Part shown: one piece after another, positions 22,455 to 33,870 of the stretch | How the letters are laid out: each line of letters starts with the position of its first letter | Position numbering within the stretch: the first letter of the stretch is position 1 | Source: Piliocolobus tephrosceles | Lineage: Eukaryota > Chordata > Mammalia > Primates > Cercopithecidae | Direction of reading: 5' to 3' | DNA: 64,000 nt | Assembly: GCF_002776525.5 (NCBI RefSeq) | Contig: NC_045439.1 | Span: 158,379,773 to 158,443,772, forward strand | The notes under the pieces: model-generated | What the model was told of the DNA's origin: nothing | Seen by the model: only the letters and a program-made list of their open reading frames with translations | Databases searched by the model: none | Position numbers and translations under genes: made by a program

Positions 22455-24790
22455 ATCAATAAATGTGATACACCACATAAACAGAATTAAAAACAAAAAT
22501 TACATGATTATCTCAATAGACACAGAAAAAGCATTTGACAAAATCCAGCATCCCTTAATGATTAAAAGCCTCAGCAAAATCGGCATAGAAGGGACATAAC
22601 GTAACAAAAGCCATCCCCAACAAACCCACAGCCAACATAATACTGAAGGGGGACAAGCTGAAAGCATTCCTCCTGAGAACTGGAACAAGACAAGGATGCC
22701 CACTTACACCACTTCTATTCACCACAGTACTGAAAGTCCTAGCCAAAGTAATCAGACAAGATAAGGAAATAAAGGGCATCCAAATCACTCAAGAGGAAGT
22801 CAAACTGTTGCTGTTTGATGACGATATGATTGTATACCTAGAAAACCCTAAAGACCTCTCCAAAAAGCTCCTAGAACTGATAAATGAACTGAGAAAAGTT
22901 TTAGGATACAAAATTATTGCACACAAACTGGTAGCTCTACTACACATCAACAGCAACCAAGCTGAAAATCAAATCAAGAACTCATCCCCTTTTACAACAG
23001 TTGAAAACAAAACAAAAAAATCTTAGGAATATATCTAACCAAGGAGGTGAAAGAACTCTACAAGGAAAACTACAAAACACTACTGAAAGAAATCACAGAT
23101 GACACAAACAAATGAAAACACATACCATGCTCATGGATGGCTAGAATCAATATTGTCAAAATGATCATATTGCCAAAAGCAATCTACAAATTCAATGCAA
23201 TTCCCATCAAAACATACCATCATTCTTCACAGAACTAGAAAAAACAATCCTAAAATTCATATGGAACCAAAAAAGAGCCCACGTAGCCAAAGCAAGACTA
23301 AGCAAAAAGAACAAATCTGAAGGCATCAACTGATGTACTCTAAGGCCATAGTTACCAAAACAGCATGGTACTGGTATAAAAACAGGCATATAGACCAATG
23401 GAACAGAATAGAGAACCCAGAAATAAAGCCAAATAGTTATAGCCAACTGATCTTCAACAAAGCAAACAAAAACATAAAGTGGGGAAAGGACACCCTATTC
23501 AACAAATGGGGCTTGGATAATTGGCAAGTCACCTTAGGAAAATATTACCAATATAAAAATCCATGGCAATACACTAAATTGTATTTGACAACTGATTAAA
23601 ACAGGAATTGGGTAGTAAGAATTGGCAGTATTTATTGGTACTCTCCAGGTGAGAGACATGTTGGGGATAGAGAGTAGTCTGGCCTTGTCCTATATACCTA
23701 TATGGATCTGGGGTAGTCTTCCACATTCATATATGGCAAGTCCCTGAAAGCAATTGTTACAGAAACAAAAATTGGTGAGTAGGATTTAATTAAACTAAAG
23801 AGATTTTGCACAACAAAAGAAACCATCAACAAAGTACACAGACAACCTATAGAATGAGAGAAAATATTTGCAAACTGTACATCCAACAAAGCAGCATCTA
23901 TAAGCAACTTAAACAAATCAACAAGCAAAAAACAAATAACCCCATTAAAAAGTGGGCAAAGGACGTGAACAGATACTTCTCAAAAGAAGACATACAAATG
24001 GCCAACAAACAGATGAAAAAAATGTTCAACATCATTAATCATTACAGAAATGCAAATCAAAACCACAATGAGATATCATCTCACATCAGTCACAATGGCC
24101 AATATGAAAAGTCAAAAAATAACAGATGTTGGTGAGGTTGTAAAGAAAAGGGAAATTTTATACATTGTTGGTGGGGATGTAAATTACTCCAGCTACTGTG
24201 GGGAGCAGTTTGGAGATTTCTCAAATAACTAAGATTTGAAGTACCATCTGATCCAGCAATTTTATTACTGGGTGTATGCCCAAAGGAAAATAAGCCATTC
24301 TACCAAAAAGACAACTGAGCTTATATGTTCATTGCAGTGCTATTCATAATAGCAAAGACATGGAATTAATCCAGATGCCCATCAACTCTGGATTGGATAA
24401 AGAAAATGTGGTACCTATACACCACAGAATACTATGCAGCCATAGAATAGAATGAAATAATATCCCTTGCAGCAACATGGATGCAGTTGGAGGTCACCAT
24501 CCTAAGTGATTTAATGCATCAACAGAAAACCAAATGTCACATGTTCTCTTATAAGTGCGAGCTAAATTGTGGGTATATGTGAGCATAAAGATGGGAACAA
24601 TAGACACTGGAGACTCCAAAAGAGGAAAAGGAGGGGAGAAGGGCTAAAAACTTCCTATCATGCAGTATGTTCACTGCATGGTTGATGGGATCAATAGAAG
24701 CCCAGATCTCAGCATCACGCAATATACCCTTGTAACAAACCTGTATATATGTACCCCGTGAATCTAAAGTAAAAAATGTAAGCAAATAAA
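22455..24790 (+). mobile_element. L1 (L1PB/L1MA-like), sense, 5' truncated, ORF2 RT to 3' end
   Basis: Begins in the reverse-transcriptase region. The plus strand encodes RTRQGCPLTPLLF near 22680-22720 and the RT active-site block LLFDDDMIVYLE near 22808-22845, then the ORF2 C-terminal text to 'gcaacatggatgcagttggagg' near 24480. The 3' UTR ends 'atgtaccccgtgaatctaaagt' near 24770 with a short A-rich end. Stops and frameshifts are numerous. Between about 23533 and 23740 the expected ORF2 sequence is replaced by unrelated DNA (separate entry). Confidence 0.88.
23533..23740. other. About 210 bp of non-L1 sequence inside the L1
   Basis: L1 text is normal up to 'gcttggataattggcaagtcac' and again from 'gaaagcaattgttacagaaac'. 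Between them I recognise neither L1 nor any other repeat. The patch replaces a similar length of ORF2, so it is a substitution and not a simple insertion. No poly-A or target duplication is visible at its edges. Confidence 0.55.
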
Positions 24791-24799
24791 ATAAAAAAT

Positions 24800-25550
24800 G
24801 TAGGCCTCTTGATGAGTATACAGTGTTATCTGTCAGTTGGTTTACTTTGCAGTTTCCTGATGATTAATGATGTTGAACCACTTTTAATGTGAGCATCGAT
24901 CATTTGAATACCCTTTTATTATGAAGTGCCTGTCCAAATGTTTTCCCAATGTTTTAATTGAGTCTTTTTCTTACTGGCTTGTAGAAGCACTTTATATCAT
25001 CTAGGCATAGGACCTTTGCTGCCATGCTTAAAATATTCTCTCCTACTCTGTGATTTATATTTTCATTATTTAAACATTGTATTTTATTGAAGATATGTTC
25101 AATATTTTAGTGTAGTCTAACTTATCAATCTTTTTTATGTTTAAAACTTCCTATATAGTGTTTTAAAAAATCTGTTCCTACACCAAGATCATTAATACAC
25201 TCCATTAGAATATATTCTAAAAATTTTATTGCTCACTTACCGCATTTAGATTTAAATTCCACAAGGAAGTTACAGTGTGTGTGTCTACGAGATGTAAAAT
25301 AAGGCTCAAATTTCTTTTTTGAACACGAATACTCAATTCAGTCAACACTGTCATTAAAATGACTTCTTCCTTCACCGTTCTGCAGTGTTACTGTTGTCTC
25401 TATGGAGTGTGCATGCGGCTAGTTTTGTTCTTTTGTCATGTTCTGTTGGTATGTGTGTTTATATTTATGTCCCTACCACACTGTCTTGCTAATATATCTT
25501 TATAATAGCTTTTAATATTAAAATTGACTTCTTTATGAAATAAGCTTGGC
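24800..25550 (-). mobile_element. Ancient L1M/HAL1 fragment, antisense
   Basis: Diverged antisense ORF2-like text: 'tgtccaaatgttttcccaatgttttaattgagtc', 'gtagaagcactttatatcatc', and 'ccctaccacactgtcttgctaatatatc' follow the order of an antisense L1M. Confidence 0.6.
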
Positions 25551-25569
25551 ACAGAAAGACAAATAGTGA

Positions 25570-25860
25570 ACCAGGTGTAGTGGCTCACGCCTGCAAGTCA
25601 ACACTTTGGGAGGCCAAGGGGGAATGAGACAAGCTTTTTGAGCCCAGGAGTTTGAGACAAGCTTGGGCAACATAGGGGGACCCTGTCTCTACAAAAAAGA
25701 AAAAAGATTTAAAAAATTAGTCAGGTATGGTGATACAGCCTGTGGTCCCAGTTACTTAGAGGGTGCTGAGGCAGAAAGATTGCTTGAATCCAGGAGTTCA
25801 AGGCTGCAGTGAGCTATGATCATGCTACTGCACTCCAGCCTGAATGACAGAGTGAGCCCT
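25570..25860 (+). mobile_element. Alu (AluJ-like), sense
   Basis: Diverged full-length body with old-type features ('tgagcccaggagtttgagacaagcttgggcaacata', 'gtgagctatgatcatgctactgc'). Its A tail has become the purine repeat that follows. Confidence 0.92.
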
Positions 25861-25864
25861 TTTT

Positions 25865-25943
25865 GGAAGGAAGGAAGGAAGGAAGGAAGGAAGGAAGGAA
25901 GGAAGGAAGGAAAGAAGGAAGGAAGGAAGGAAGGGGAAAGAGA

Positions 25944-25991
<48 letters not shown>

Positions 25992-26001
25992 NNNNNNNNN
26001 N

Positions 26002-26048
<47 letters not shown>

Positions 26049-26110
26049 GAAGAAAGAAAGAAAGAAAGAGAAAGAAAGAGAGAGGGAGGGAGGGAGGGAA
26101 GGAAGGAAGA
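25865..26110. repeat. (GGAA)n/(GAAA)n purine tract with 10-N gap
   Basis: About 245 bp of nearly pure purine on the plus strand: GGAA units first (25865-25935), then GAAA, then GGGA/GGAA at the end. Bases 25992-26001 are N, marking an unresolved length. It extends from the tail of the preceding AluJ. Confidence 0.95.
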
Positions 26111-26481
26111 TATCACATGATCTCACATACATATGAAATCTAAAAACCTTGTAGGAGCAGAGCGTAGAATGGTGGTTACCAGGGGCTGGGGAGAAGGGGA
26201 AATGGGGGGAGATATTGGTTAGAGGACACAAAATTTTAGTTAGACAGGAGGAATGACTTAAAGAGCTCCATTGTACAACATGGTGACATACTTAACAACA
26301 ATGCATTGTAAACTTAAAAATCACTAAGAGAGTAAATATTAAATGTTCTCACCATAAGAAAATAATAGTAAGTATGTGAGGTAGCGCATATACTAATTAG
26401 CTCCATTTAAACATTCTACGTTATATGCATATATCAAAACATCATTTTGTATACCTTTAACATACAATTTTTATGTCAATT
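26111..26481 (+). mobile_element. L1 (L1MB/L1MD-like) 3' end, sense
   Basis: 'tcacatgatctcacatacatatgaaatc' and 'tagaatggtggttaccaggggctgggg' are sense ORF2 end/3' UTR, ending 'tttttatgtcaattaaaatt'. Confidence 0.85.
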
Positions 26482-26494
26482 AAAATTAAATATA

Positions 26495-26790
26495 GGCCAG
26501 GCGTGGTGGCTCACGCCTGTAATCCCAGCACTCTGGGAGGCCAAGGCGGGTGGATCACCTGAGGCTGGGAGTTTGAGACCAGCTTGACCAACATGGAGAA
26601 ACCCTGTGTCTACTAAAAATACAAAATTAGCCGGGCGTGGTGGCACGTGCCTATAATCCCAGCTACTCAGGAGGCTGAAGGAGGAGAATCACTTGAACCA
26701 GGAGGTGGAGGTTGTGGTGAGCTGAGATTGCACCATTGCCCAGCCTGGGCAACAAGAGCGAAACTCTGTCTCAAAAAAAAAAAAAAAAAA
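26495..26790 (+). mobile_element. Alu (AluS-like), sense
   Basis: Complete body and A tail. Flanked by AAAATTAAATAT at 26482-26493 and 26791-26802. The same word also follows the neighbouring L1 at 27133. Confidence 0.94.
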
Positions 26791-26802
26791 AAAATTAAAT
26801 AT

Positions 26803-27131
26803 CGTTCATGTCCTTTGCAGGGACATGGATGAAGCTGGAAGACATCATTCTGGGCAAACTAACACAGGAACAGAAAACCAAACACTGCATGTTCTTACTC
26901 ATAAGTGGGAGTTGAACAATGAGAACACATGGATACAGGGAGGGGAACATCACACACCAGGGCCTGTAGGGCGGTGGGGGGTAAGGGGAGGGAGAGCATT
27001 AGGAGAAATACCTAATGTATGCAAGGCTTAAAGCCTAGATGACAGATTGATAGGCACAGCAAACCACCATGGCACTTCCATACCTATGTAACAAACCTGC
27101 ACGTTCTGCACGTGTATCCCAGAACTTAGAG
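26803..27131 (+). mobile_element. Short L1PA-type 3' end, sense
   Basis: Starts abruptly at 'cgttcatgtcctttgcagggacatgg' and follows the L1PA 3' end to 'cgtgtatcccagaacttagag'. It is about 330 bp, 5' truncated, and lacks a clear A tail. It is bounded by AAAATTAAATAT on both sides (26791-26802 and 27133-27144). Confidence 0.88.
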
Positions 27132-27269
27132 TAAAATTAAATATACATATATAAACTAATTCTAAAAATAAATAAATACATACATAGAAAAAATATGACT
27201 TGTTTAATCATGGCCACTTGATTGGCCACGTAAGTCTTAAAGTAAGAGTTTTGTGACTTCTTTCTAACT

Positions 27270-28230
27270 TTTATGTAATAAACTTTCTATTTTCGGAATA
27301 ATTTTAGATCTTCAGAAAAGCTGCAAAGAAAAGTAAAGAGAGATGATCTTATCCAGCTTCCCTTAAAGTTAACACGTTACACAACCATGGTACATTTGTC
27401 AAAACTAAGAAACCAGTATTAAATTCTGAATTTTCCTTAACAGTAATATATTTGTATTCCCCTAAGTTTTTACACTAATGTTCTTTTTCTGTTCCCAGTA
27501 TCCAGTTCAGGATACTATATGGCACTTAATCATTACGTTTCCTTGGGTTCCTCGGGGCCTGTGGCTAACTCTTAACCTCTCCTTGTTACTGTGCATTGGC
27601 AGTTTTAAGAGTGCTGTTCAGGTCCTTAGAATGCTCTTTCATTTGTGTTTGTCTGATTTTTTTTTTTTTTTTTTTTTTTTTCAGGATTAGGCTGGAATTA
27701 CGAGCTTCTGGAAAAAATTCCGCAGAGGTTAAGCTTCCTTCTCATCACATCATCTCAAGGGGATGTGATATCAGCGTGCCTCATTACTGGTGATGCTCAC
27801 CTTGATCACGTGGTGAAGATGGTGTTTGCTAAGTTTCTCTACCACACAGCTACTCTTTCCCTGCTTTCCATACTCTTGAATGTAAATCACTAAGTCCAGG
27901 CCAGGCACAAGATGGCCTGGGAGGTAGACACTAAGGTCGAATTCCTGGAAAAGACAGTATCTATTCATATTATCTGGAATTCTTCTACAAAGATTTGTCC
28001 TTCTTCTTTCTCATGTATTTACTTCTTTGTTTAATCATTTATTTATATCAGTGTAATCTCATGTGTACTTTGGGTTGTAAGCCAATACTGTGTTATTTAT
28101 TTTATTTCAGGTTCGCATCTATATCTCTCTGATATGCCCCATCCTTTTGTTTTTTTGAGCATTTTCATTATTCTGGCACTTGAAGGTGATCCAGACTTTT
28201 CTGGCTATCTCTTGCCTCAGTGCAAGACTA
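27270..28230 (-). mobile_element. L1ME-type 3' region, antisense
   Basis: A long, well ordered match to the antisense L1ME 3' text: 'ccagttcaggatactatatggcac', 'tggctaactcttaacctctcc', 'gatcacgtggtgaagatggtg', 'tattcatattatctggaattcttct'. A T run of about 24 at 27658-27682 sits where the family normally has a short T-rich word. Confidence 0.8.
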
Positions 28231-28574
28231 GCACCTCTAGTATCATGTTGAATAACAATGGTAAGAGCAGACATCCTGTTGTTTTAATTTCTAATCTCTG
28301 AGAAGGCTCTTACAACATTTTTTCATTCAATATGAAAATACTTTCTCACATTAAGAAAGTATATTCCTATTTCTAATATAGTGATAGTTTTTTTTTTTAA
28401 CAATCATAACTAGACAGTTCGATTTTTTAAAATGTTTTTTTATGGGGAATTTTGTTGATTTTCAAATGTTAAACTGATCTTGTATCCCTGGCCCTCAACA
28501 TGACCGTGATGTATTTTCCTTTACATAGATGTCACTAGATTCAGTTTGCTAATGTTTTCACTTGAATTTATTTT

Positions 28575-28871
28575 GTATTTTTATTTTTTGAGACAGTCTC
28601 ACTTTGTTGCCAAGGCTGGAATGCAGTGGTGCAATCTTGGCTCACAACCTCTGCCTCCCAGGTTCAAGGGGTCCTCCTGCCTCACCCTCCCGAGTAGCTG
28701 GGATTACAGGCACACACCACCATGGCTGGCTAATTTTTTTTGTATTTTTAGTAGAGATGGGGTTTCACCATGTTGGCCAGGCTGATCTTGAACTGCTGGC
28801 CTCAAGTGATCCGCCTGCCTCGGCCTCCCAAAGTGCTGGGATTACTGGCAAGAGCCACTGCACCCAGCCTG
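28575..28871 (-). mobile_element. Alu, antisense
   Basis: Complete antisense body with a short T tail. Target duplication AATTTATTTT (28565-28574) / GATTTATTTT (28872-28881). Confidence 0.94.
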
Positions 28872-29516
28872 GATTTATTTTTAAGTCATATTCAAGAGAG
28901 AAATTATCTTTCAAGAGTTGAGAGTAACTTGTTAAGAATTCAAGAGCAATTTTATTTTTTCCAATACTCTTATTTTGGTTTCGGTTGTGTACCAAGATTA
29001 TCTTTCCCTCACTGGAAAGTATTTTCTCTTCTTCTATTCTCTAGAATGATTTGTGTAATATGACTTCTTATTTCTTCCTCAAATATTTGGTGGTAAAAAT
29101 CATCAGTAAATTCTTTGGGACTTGGCATTTCTTGATGACAAATTGTTTCATTCCAGATTCAATTTTATAATTATAGGGTTGTGAAGACTTTATACTTTTG
29201 AATTTACTTTAATAAATCATATGTTGGGAGGAAGTTGTCTGTTTTTCAGCAATTTTGTATAAAGATTTTCATAGTATAAAGATAATTTTGTATAAAGATT
29301 TTCATAGATTTACTAGTTATTTTTTAATACCTGTATGATCTGTGGTCATATCCCTGTTTCAGTCCTAAAATTTGTTGTGTCTTAATTACCTTAGAATTCA
29401 TTATAAATTATTTTCATATAATTTATATTTATGTCATTTTTAGACTTATATTTATATTGACTATACAAATTACATAAACTATAATTAACTGTATAAATCA
29501 TTATGTGTAATTACAT

Positions 29517-29536
29517 GCGTGTGTGTGTGTGTGTGT
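29517..29536. repeat. (GT)n microsatellite
   Basis: About nine GT units. Confidence 0.9.
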
Positions 29537-29770
29537 AATGAATGAGACAGAGAGTGAGAATAATATAATCAACCACCATTAACCTATCACCCAGCTTCAA
29601 AAATTATCAACTCAGGGCCAAGTGTTTTATTAAAAACCCCATAAATTCTCTAATATGAACACAGATGTAAAATTATTTTTAAATAAATTACAGAGATCTT
29701 TTCAAATGCTTATTGGGCATTCCGTTCATTCACTCGAGAACTGCCTTTTCCTTTTCCTCTTTTTTAAAAT

Positions 29771-30054
29771 TCTGAGACAGAGTCTTGCTTGGTCGCTCAG
29801 GCTGGAGTGTAGTGTCAAGATCTCAGCTTACTGCAACCTCTACCTCCTGGGTTCAAGCGATTCTTGTGCCTCAGCCTCCCAAGTAGCTGGGACTATAGGT
29901 GTATGCCACCACACCTGGCTAAATTTTGTATTTTTGGTAGAGATGGGTTTCACCATGTTGGCCAGGCTGATCTCAAACTTCTGACCTCAAGTGATCTGCC
30001 CACCTTGGCCTCCCAAAGTGCTGGGATTACAGGCGTGAGCCACCGCGCCAGGCT
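29771..30054 (-). mobile_element. Alu, antisense, almost tail-less
   Basis: Body from 'tctgagacagagtcttgc' to 'gccaccgcgccaggct'. No T run precedes it. Only AAAATT is shared by both flanks (29766-29771 and about 30057-30062). Confidence 0.92.
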
Positions 30055-30264
30055 GAAAATTGTCTTTTTCTATTGGGTCATTTTTCTTTTCCATACTGAT
30101 TTTTACATAACCGATTAGGTTCAAAATTATTCTTTTTATGAATAGCCAATCTAAAATAGCATCTCCCATCTCTCACCAAGTTCTATTCTCTCACCTACTT
30201 TAGTTCTCTCCTTGGTACTTTCCAAAATCTGAGGTTTATCAACATATGTAATAATGTATTTATC
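30055..30264 (-). mobile_element. Probable L1M-type DNA, antisense
   Basis: AT-rich and consistent with the surrounding antisense old L1, but too diverged for firm landmarks. Confidence 0.35.
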
Positions 30265-30375
30265 AGTGTCCCCTCCTATGAGCGGAAGATATTAGTTTTG
30301 TTCCCTACAGTTACCCTGGTGACTAGGACACGGCCTGGCACATAGACGTTCAATAAGGATTTCTTGGATGGATTA
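30265..30375 (+). mobile_element. L2 3' end, sense
   Basis: 'gtgtcccctcctatgagcggaag...ggacacggcctggcacatagacgttcaataaggatttcttggatgg' is the typical L2 3' terminus ending in the AATAAATATTTGTTGAATG-like word. Confidence 0.75.
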
Positions 30376-30379
30376 ATTA

Positions 30380-30889
30380 ACTTGATAGATATATAATCTG
30401 AATATACTAAGCCCTTGTCAGCTATATCACATGGTTAGATATATGTGATACCTAATCCTTGCTGGCTTATGGTGCCTTTTTGTATACAGGTATGTTTAAC
30501 TTTAATGTTGTCAAATTATTATAATAACTATTTTCTTATGATTGTCTACTTTAGTATATCTGTCCCCATCCTGAGAACAAGAACATTATCCTTGTTCTTC
30601 CAAAGACATGCTTAATTTTGCTGTTCACTTTTAGGTTTTAATCTATCTGAAACATGTTTATAGATGGTGTCTGATAAAAATCTACATTTTTTCCTGAACA
30701 AACAGTGTTTGGATCATTTTATCCCATAATTTACCTCTTAATTGCTGATCTGCAATGCATTTCTTAGCACTTAAGGTTTGATTCTCTTTTGCCTACTAGC
30801 CGTGTCTATGCACTGCCACATTCTTTAATTTCCATAGATTCTTAGTACGGTTTGATAGTTTTAGTTGGTGAGTACCCACCCACTTTGGT
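30380..30889 (-). mobile_element. Probable HAL1/L1M fragment, antisense
   Basis: The stretch around 30690-30770 ('aaacagtgtttggatcattttatccc', 'ttaattgctgatctgc') resembles antisense L1M text about a terminal loop. Elsewhere similarity is faint. Confidence 0.45.
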
Positions 30890-31335
30890 TCCAGTGCATG
30901 ATTTGCTAGAAGGACTCACAGGACACAGACATCTGTTAGACCCACAGCTATTGCTAATTCCAGTGAAAGGATCCAGATTAGAAGCAGCAAGGTAAAAGGT
31001 GCCCACAGCAGAGTCCAGCGCCAACGAGGAGGCATGGGCTTCTAGTTGTGCTCCACATGACTGACCTCAACCACTCAGTCTCCAGTCAGCTGTCCGCCAC
31101 CCACAGAGGTCAAAGTGACACAATGTGACCCAAAGCCCAGGCACACATAAACAGGTGGTCACCATAAAGCATGTTGATAGCATGTGGTATGACCCAAAGC
31201 TTCAGGTTTACAAAGGCACTCATATCACACACAGTATTACAAGGGCTCAGAGGTTTTATCTCCAGGAGCCTTTCAGGAATCGTCCTGAAGCCCTTTGGAA
31301 TATGCAGGATTTGGGCAGCCCAGGCCTGCTGAGTT
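30890..31335 (-). mobile_element. LTR-like relic (ERVL/MaLR type, family not named)
   Basis: 'atttgctagaaggactcacaggacac' followed by 'agtgaaaggatccagattagaagcagc' matches a common antisense LTR phrase I recall (ctagaaggactcacaggactcagc ... gcgaaaggatacag). The rest is diverged and the ends are uncertain. Confidence 0.45.
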
Positions 31336-31339
31336 AACA

Positions 31340-31970
31340 CTTTACTGCACAGTTCTTCTTTTCCAAAATTGTTTTATTTTTTTCTTGGCCCTATACACTT
31401 TCATATAAATTTTATATTTAACTTTTTTCAATGAAATACCCTGCTGGCATTTATATTTGCATTGCATTTGATTTAATTATTAAACATTTTCATAATATTT
31501 AGGCCTCTGATACAAAAACTTTGCCTATCTACTCATTCAGTTTTAGTTTATTTTCTATGTTGAAAGACAATGCTACATTTACTTCTGCATAAAAGTTTTG
31601 CATACCTATGTTAGATTTAATTTTAGGTATATTGCTCTTTGTGAGTAAAGCATATACCTTATTTTTGTAATTGAGGATATTTGCATCTCTCTCCATAAAT
31701 GAGCTTGGACTATAACGCTTTATTCTCACATATTTTTATGTATTTATTTCTATTTCTTATTCTATTCTCTAGTACAGATGACGTAAGACTAGAAGTATCT
31801 GTACCTTGAATAGAATTTATTAGCAATACATCTTTGGTACTTTGTCAAAGTTAATTTTCAAGAGTTGATGTAATTCATTTAATTCATATAGGACCATTAA
31901 AGTTTTCTATCTTCTGTAATTACTTCAGCTGGTATAAATTTTTCTAGAAAACAGACAACTGTAGTTTGCC
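31340..31970 (-). mobile_element. Old L1M/HAL1-type sequence, antisense
   Basis: Diverged antisense ORF2-like text ('gcattgcatttgatttaattatt', 'catctctctccataaatgagc') in the usual order. Confidence 0.55.
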
Positions 31971-31974
31971 ATAC

Positions 31975-32370
31975 TGTAGGTTGTCTAGTGGACCTGGAAC
32001 TTCTGCCTGGCTCTCCCTGGCTCTTAGATCTCTTCATTTCTGGAAGAAGTCAGCCACCACCCTGAGAGGACACTCAAGCAGCCCTGGGGCAGGAGGCTGT
32101 GTCGGAAGGAATGGACTTCTCAGCACCCACTTCCCAGAAATGTGAGTTAGCTGCCTTGGAAGTGGGTTCTCCAGTTCAAGTCTTTACATGGCCGTCACCC
32201 CAGACATCTGCCTGAAGCCTCCTGAGAGCTCCCAAAACAGAAACACATATTTGAGCTGCTCCTAAGTACATGAATCACTCACAAATGAGAGATAATCAGA
32301 TTATTGTTTTTGAAATCACTAAGTAGTGGGGCGACCTGTTATGCAACAATATATTACTAATACAAATGTT
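31975..32370 (+). mobile_element. MLT1 LTR, sense
   Basis: Clear MaLR phrases: 'gagaggacactcaagcagccc' (32065), 'gttagctgccttggaagtgggttctccag' (32150) and the end 'gcgacctgttatgcaacaatatattactaatac'. It splits an older antisense L1. Confidence 0.85.
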
Positions 32371-33010
32371 TTCTTACCATTACAAATAAAAATTATTTGA
32401 CTAATGACTTATAAGGATTTTTAATATTAACACATAATCTTTTTTGTTATTTTTTGTTTTGATTTCTAATTGCATTGCCTTATGATTGAAGAACAATTGG
32501 ATAACGTCTGCACATCCTTATTGAAAATGTTCTCATATTTATGGCACATGGCCCATTTTTATAAATGTTCCATGAGTGAATGAGAAGAATATGTGCATTC
32601 TAATTATTTGTTGCAGTTAAATATTGACACACGTGACAAATATGTGATCACTTTACTTACCAATTTCTTCTTGAAGTTCTGACTGTGCATAGTTGATATT
32701 ATGTCATTAGGTTTAGACAAAAACTGTTGTCTGTTTCTGAGGAGTTGTACACTTGACCCTCATGTACTGGATGTGTTTGTTCCTAATGATACACTTTACT
32801 GTATGGTTTATTTTTCTGAATGCTAATAATACCACGGTGGCTTTCTTCTGGTTAGAAAATGCCTGCTTTATATTTTCCTTCCTTTTACATTAACATTTCT
32901 ATTTCCCTGTCCCATGTACATGTTTACTCTCAACATTTTTTCTGTTATAAAATATTTCAATATGAATATCTATGTCTTTTTATTGGCATGTATTCATCTC
33001 CTCTTCATCC
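32371..33010 (-). mobile_element. Old L1M/HAL1-type sequence, antisense (continuation)
   Basis: 'ggcacatggcccatttttataaatgttccatgagtg' and 'gaatatgtgcattctaattatttgttgc' follow antisense L1 ORF2 text and continue the element interrupted by the MLT1. Confidence 0.6.
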
Positions 33011-33014
33011 CATT

Positions 33015-33370
33015 TGTGGAGGAGAGATTCCCACACTAGGGTTATGGAAATGACTGGACACATGACACCCAACACCAGACAGATGAGTTCACACCAGCTC
33101 ATTAGTCACAGGCACACACAGCCCAGGGGAGGATGGAACCACATGATGTGGGACCACATGAGGGCTGCACTTGGGAACAGAGTGAACAAGCAGGAGCTGA
33201 GGGAGTCAGGCTTTGTAATAACAAGAGGGTGGAGTGACCCTTGCTTCCTGGCTGTGCCACCCATGATAAGGAAGGTTGTCCAGTGGACCTGTCACCGGAG
33301 TAGGGTGGGTACGGGCATTATAGTTAGGTTATTCAAGGTCCTCCAGATTCTAGGTACTAAGGTGGCACAT
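33015..33370 (+). mobile_element. LTR-like relic, family uncertain
   Basis: 'cacactagggttatggaaatgactggacacatgac' through 'ggctgtgccacccatgataaggaagg' looks like an ERVL-class LTR that I recall only loosely. It interrupts antisense L1 sequence. Orientation is a guess. Confidence 0.4.
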
Positions 33371-33760
33371 AATATTAATTTTGTGCCTTATAAGACACAT
33401 CTTTTGATTGTTTATATCTATTATTTTACCAATATATTTAGAGGTATTCCATTATTTTTATTATATGCTATGTATTATGCTCATTTTTCTGTTTTTGCTT
33501 TTTAGTATCTTACTGGAGAGCTATACATTTCTCTATGTTTGAAGATTCCCTTTCATATTTTAGATATAGTTAACTATACAGTTTTAATTCCACCAGTTAA
33601 CCAGAATAATTCAAAGACCTTAGGATTCATGAATTCCAATCAGTTGTCTTTCAACACCCATTATTTAAAATCTGGTATTTTAGCTTCACCAGGTTTTTTA
33701 AATCCGAAATTAATTATGCTGTAGTTACGAGAACTACCATCATTTTCTATCTTTATCCTG
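33371..33760 (-). mobile_element. Possible L1M remnant, antisense
   Basis: AT-rich sequence with faint antisense L1 character, probably the end of the composite element. Confidence 0.35.
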
Positions 33761-33870
33761 CTAGATGGGTCCACTGGATCCTAGGTGGAGGGCCTGCCCT
33801 TCACAGCTGCCTTGTGTTTGCTTCCGCTAGATCCCTGTGGTGACACAGTGATGGCCACCCTGATATCCCT

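Larger units (their letters stand above)
28231..29765 (-). mobile_element. Old L1M/HAL1-type sequence, antisense, interrupted by an Alu
   Basis: Text such as 'agtatcatgttgaataacaatgg' (28240), 'gatcttgtatccctggccctc' and 'ttctttgggacttggcatttc' (29110) is antisense ORF2 of an old L1. It is heavily diverged. A 24-bp word AATTTTGTATAAAGATTTTC... is duplicated at 29251 and 29283. The last 200 bp (29560-29765) look like an L1M 3' piece. Confidence 0.6.

Noticed and set aside
25752..26231. 159-codon Ser/Phe/Leu-rich frame
   Set aside because: It reads the antisense of the GGAA/GAAA microsatellite plus an Alu, so it is a simple-repeat artefact.
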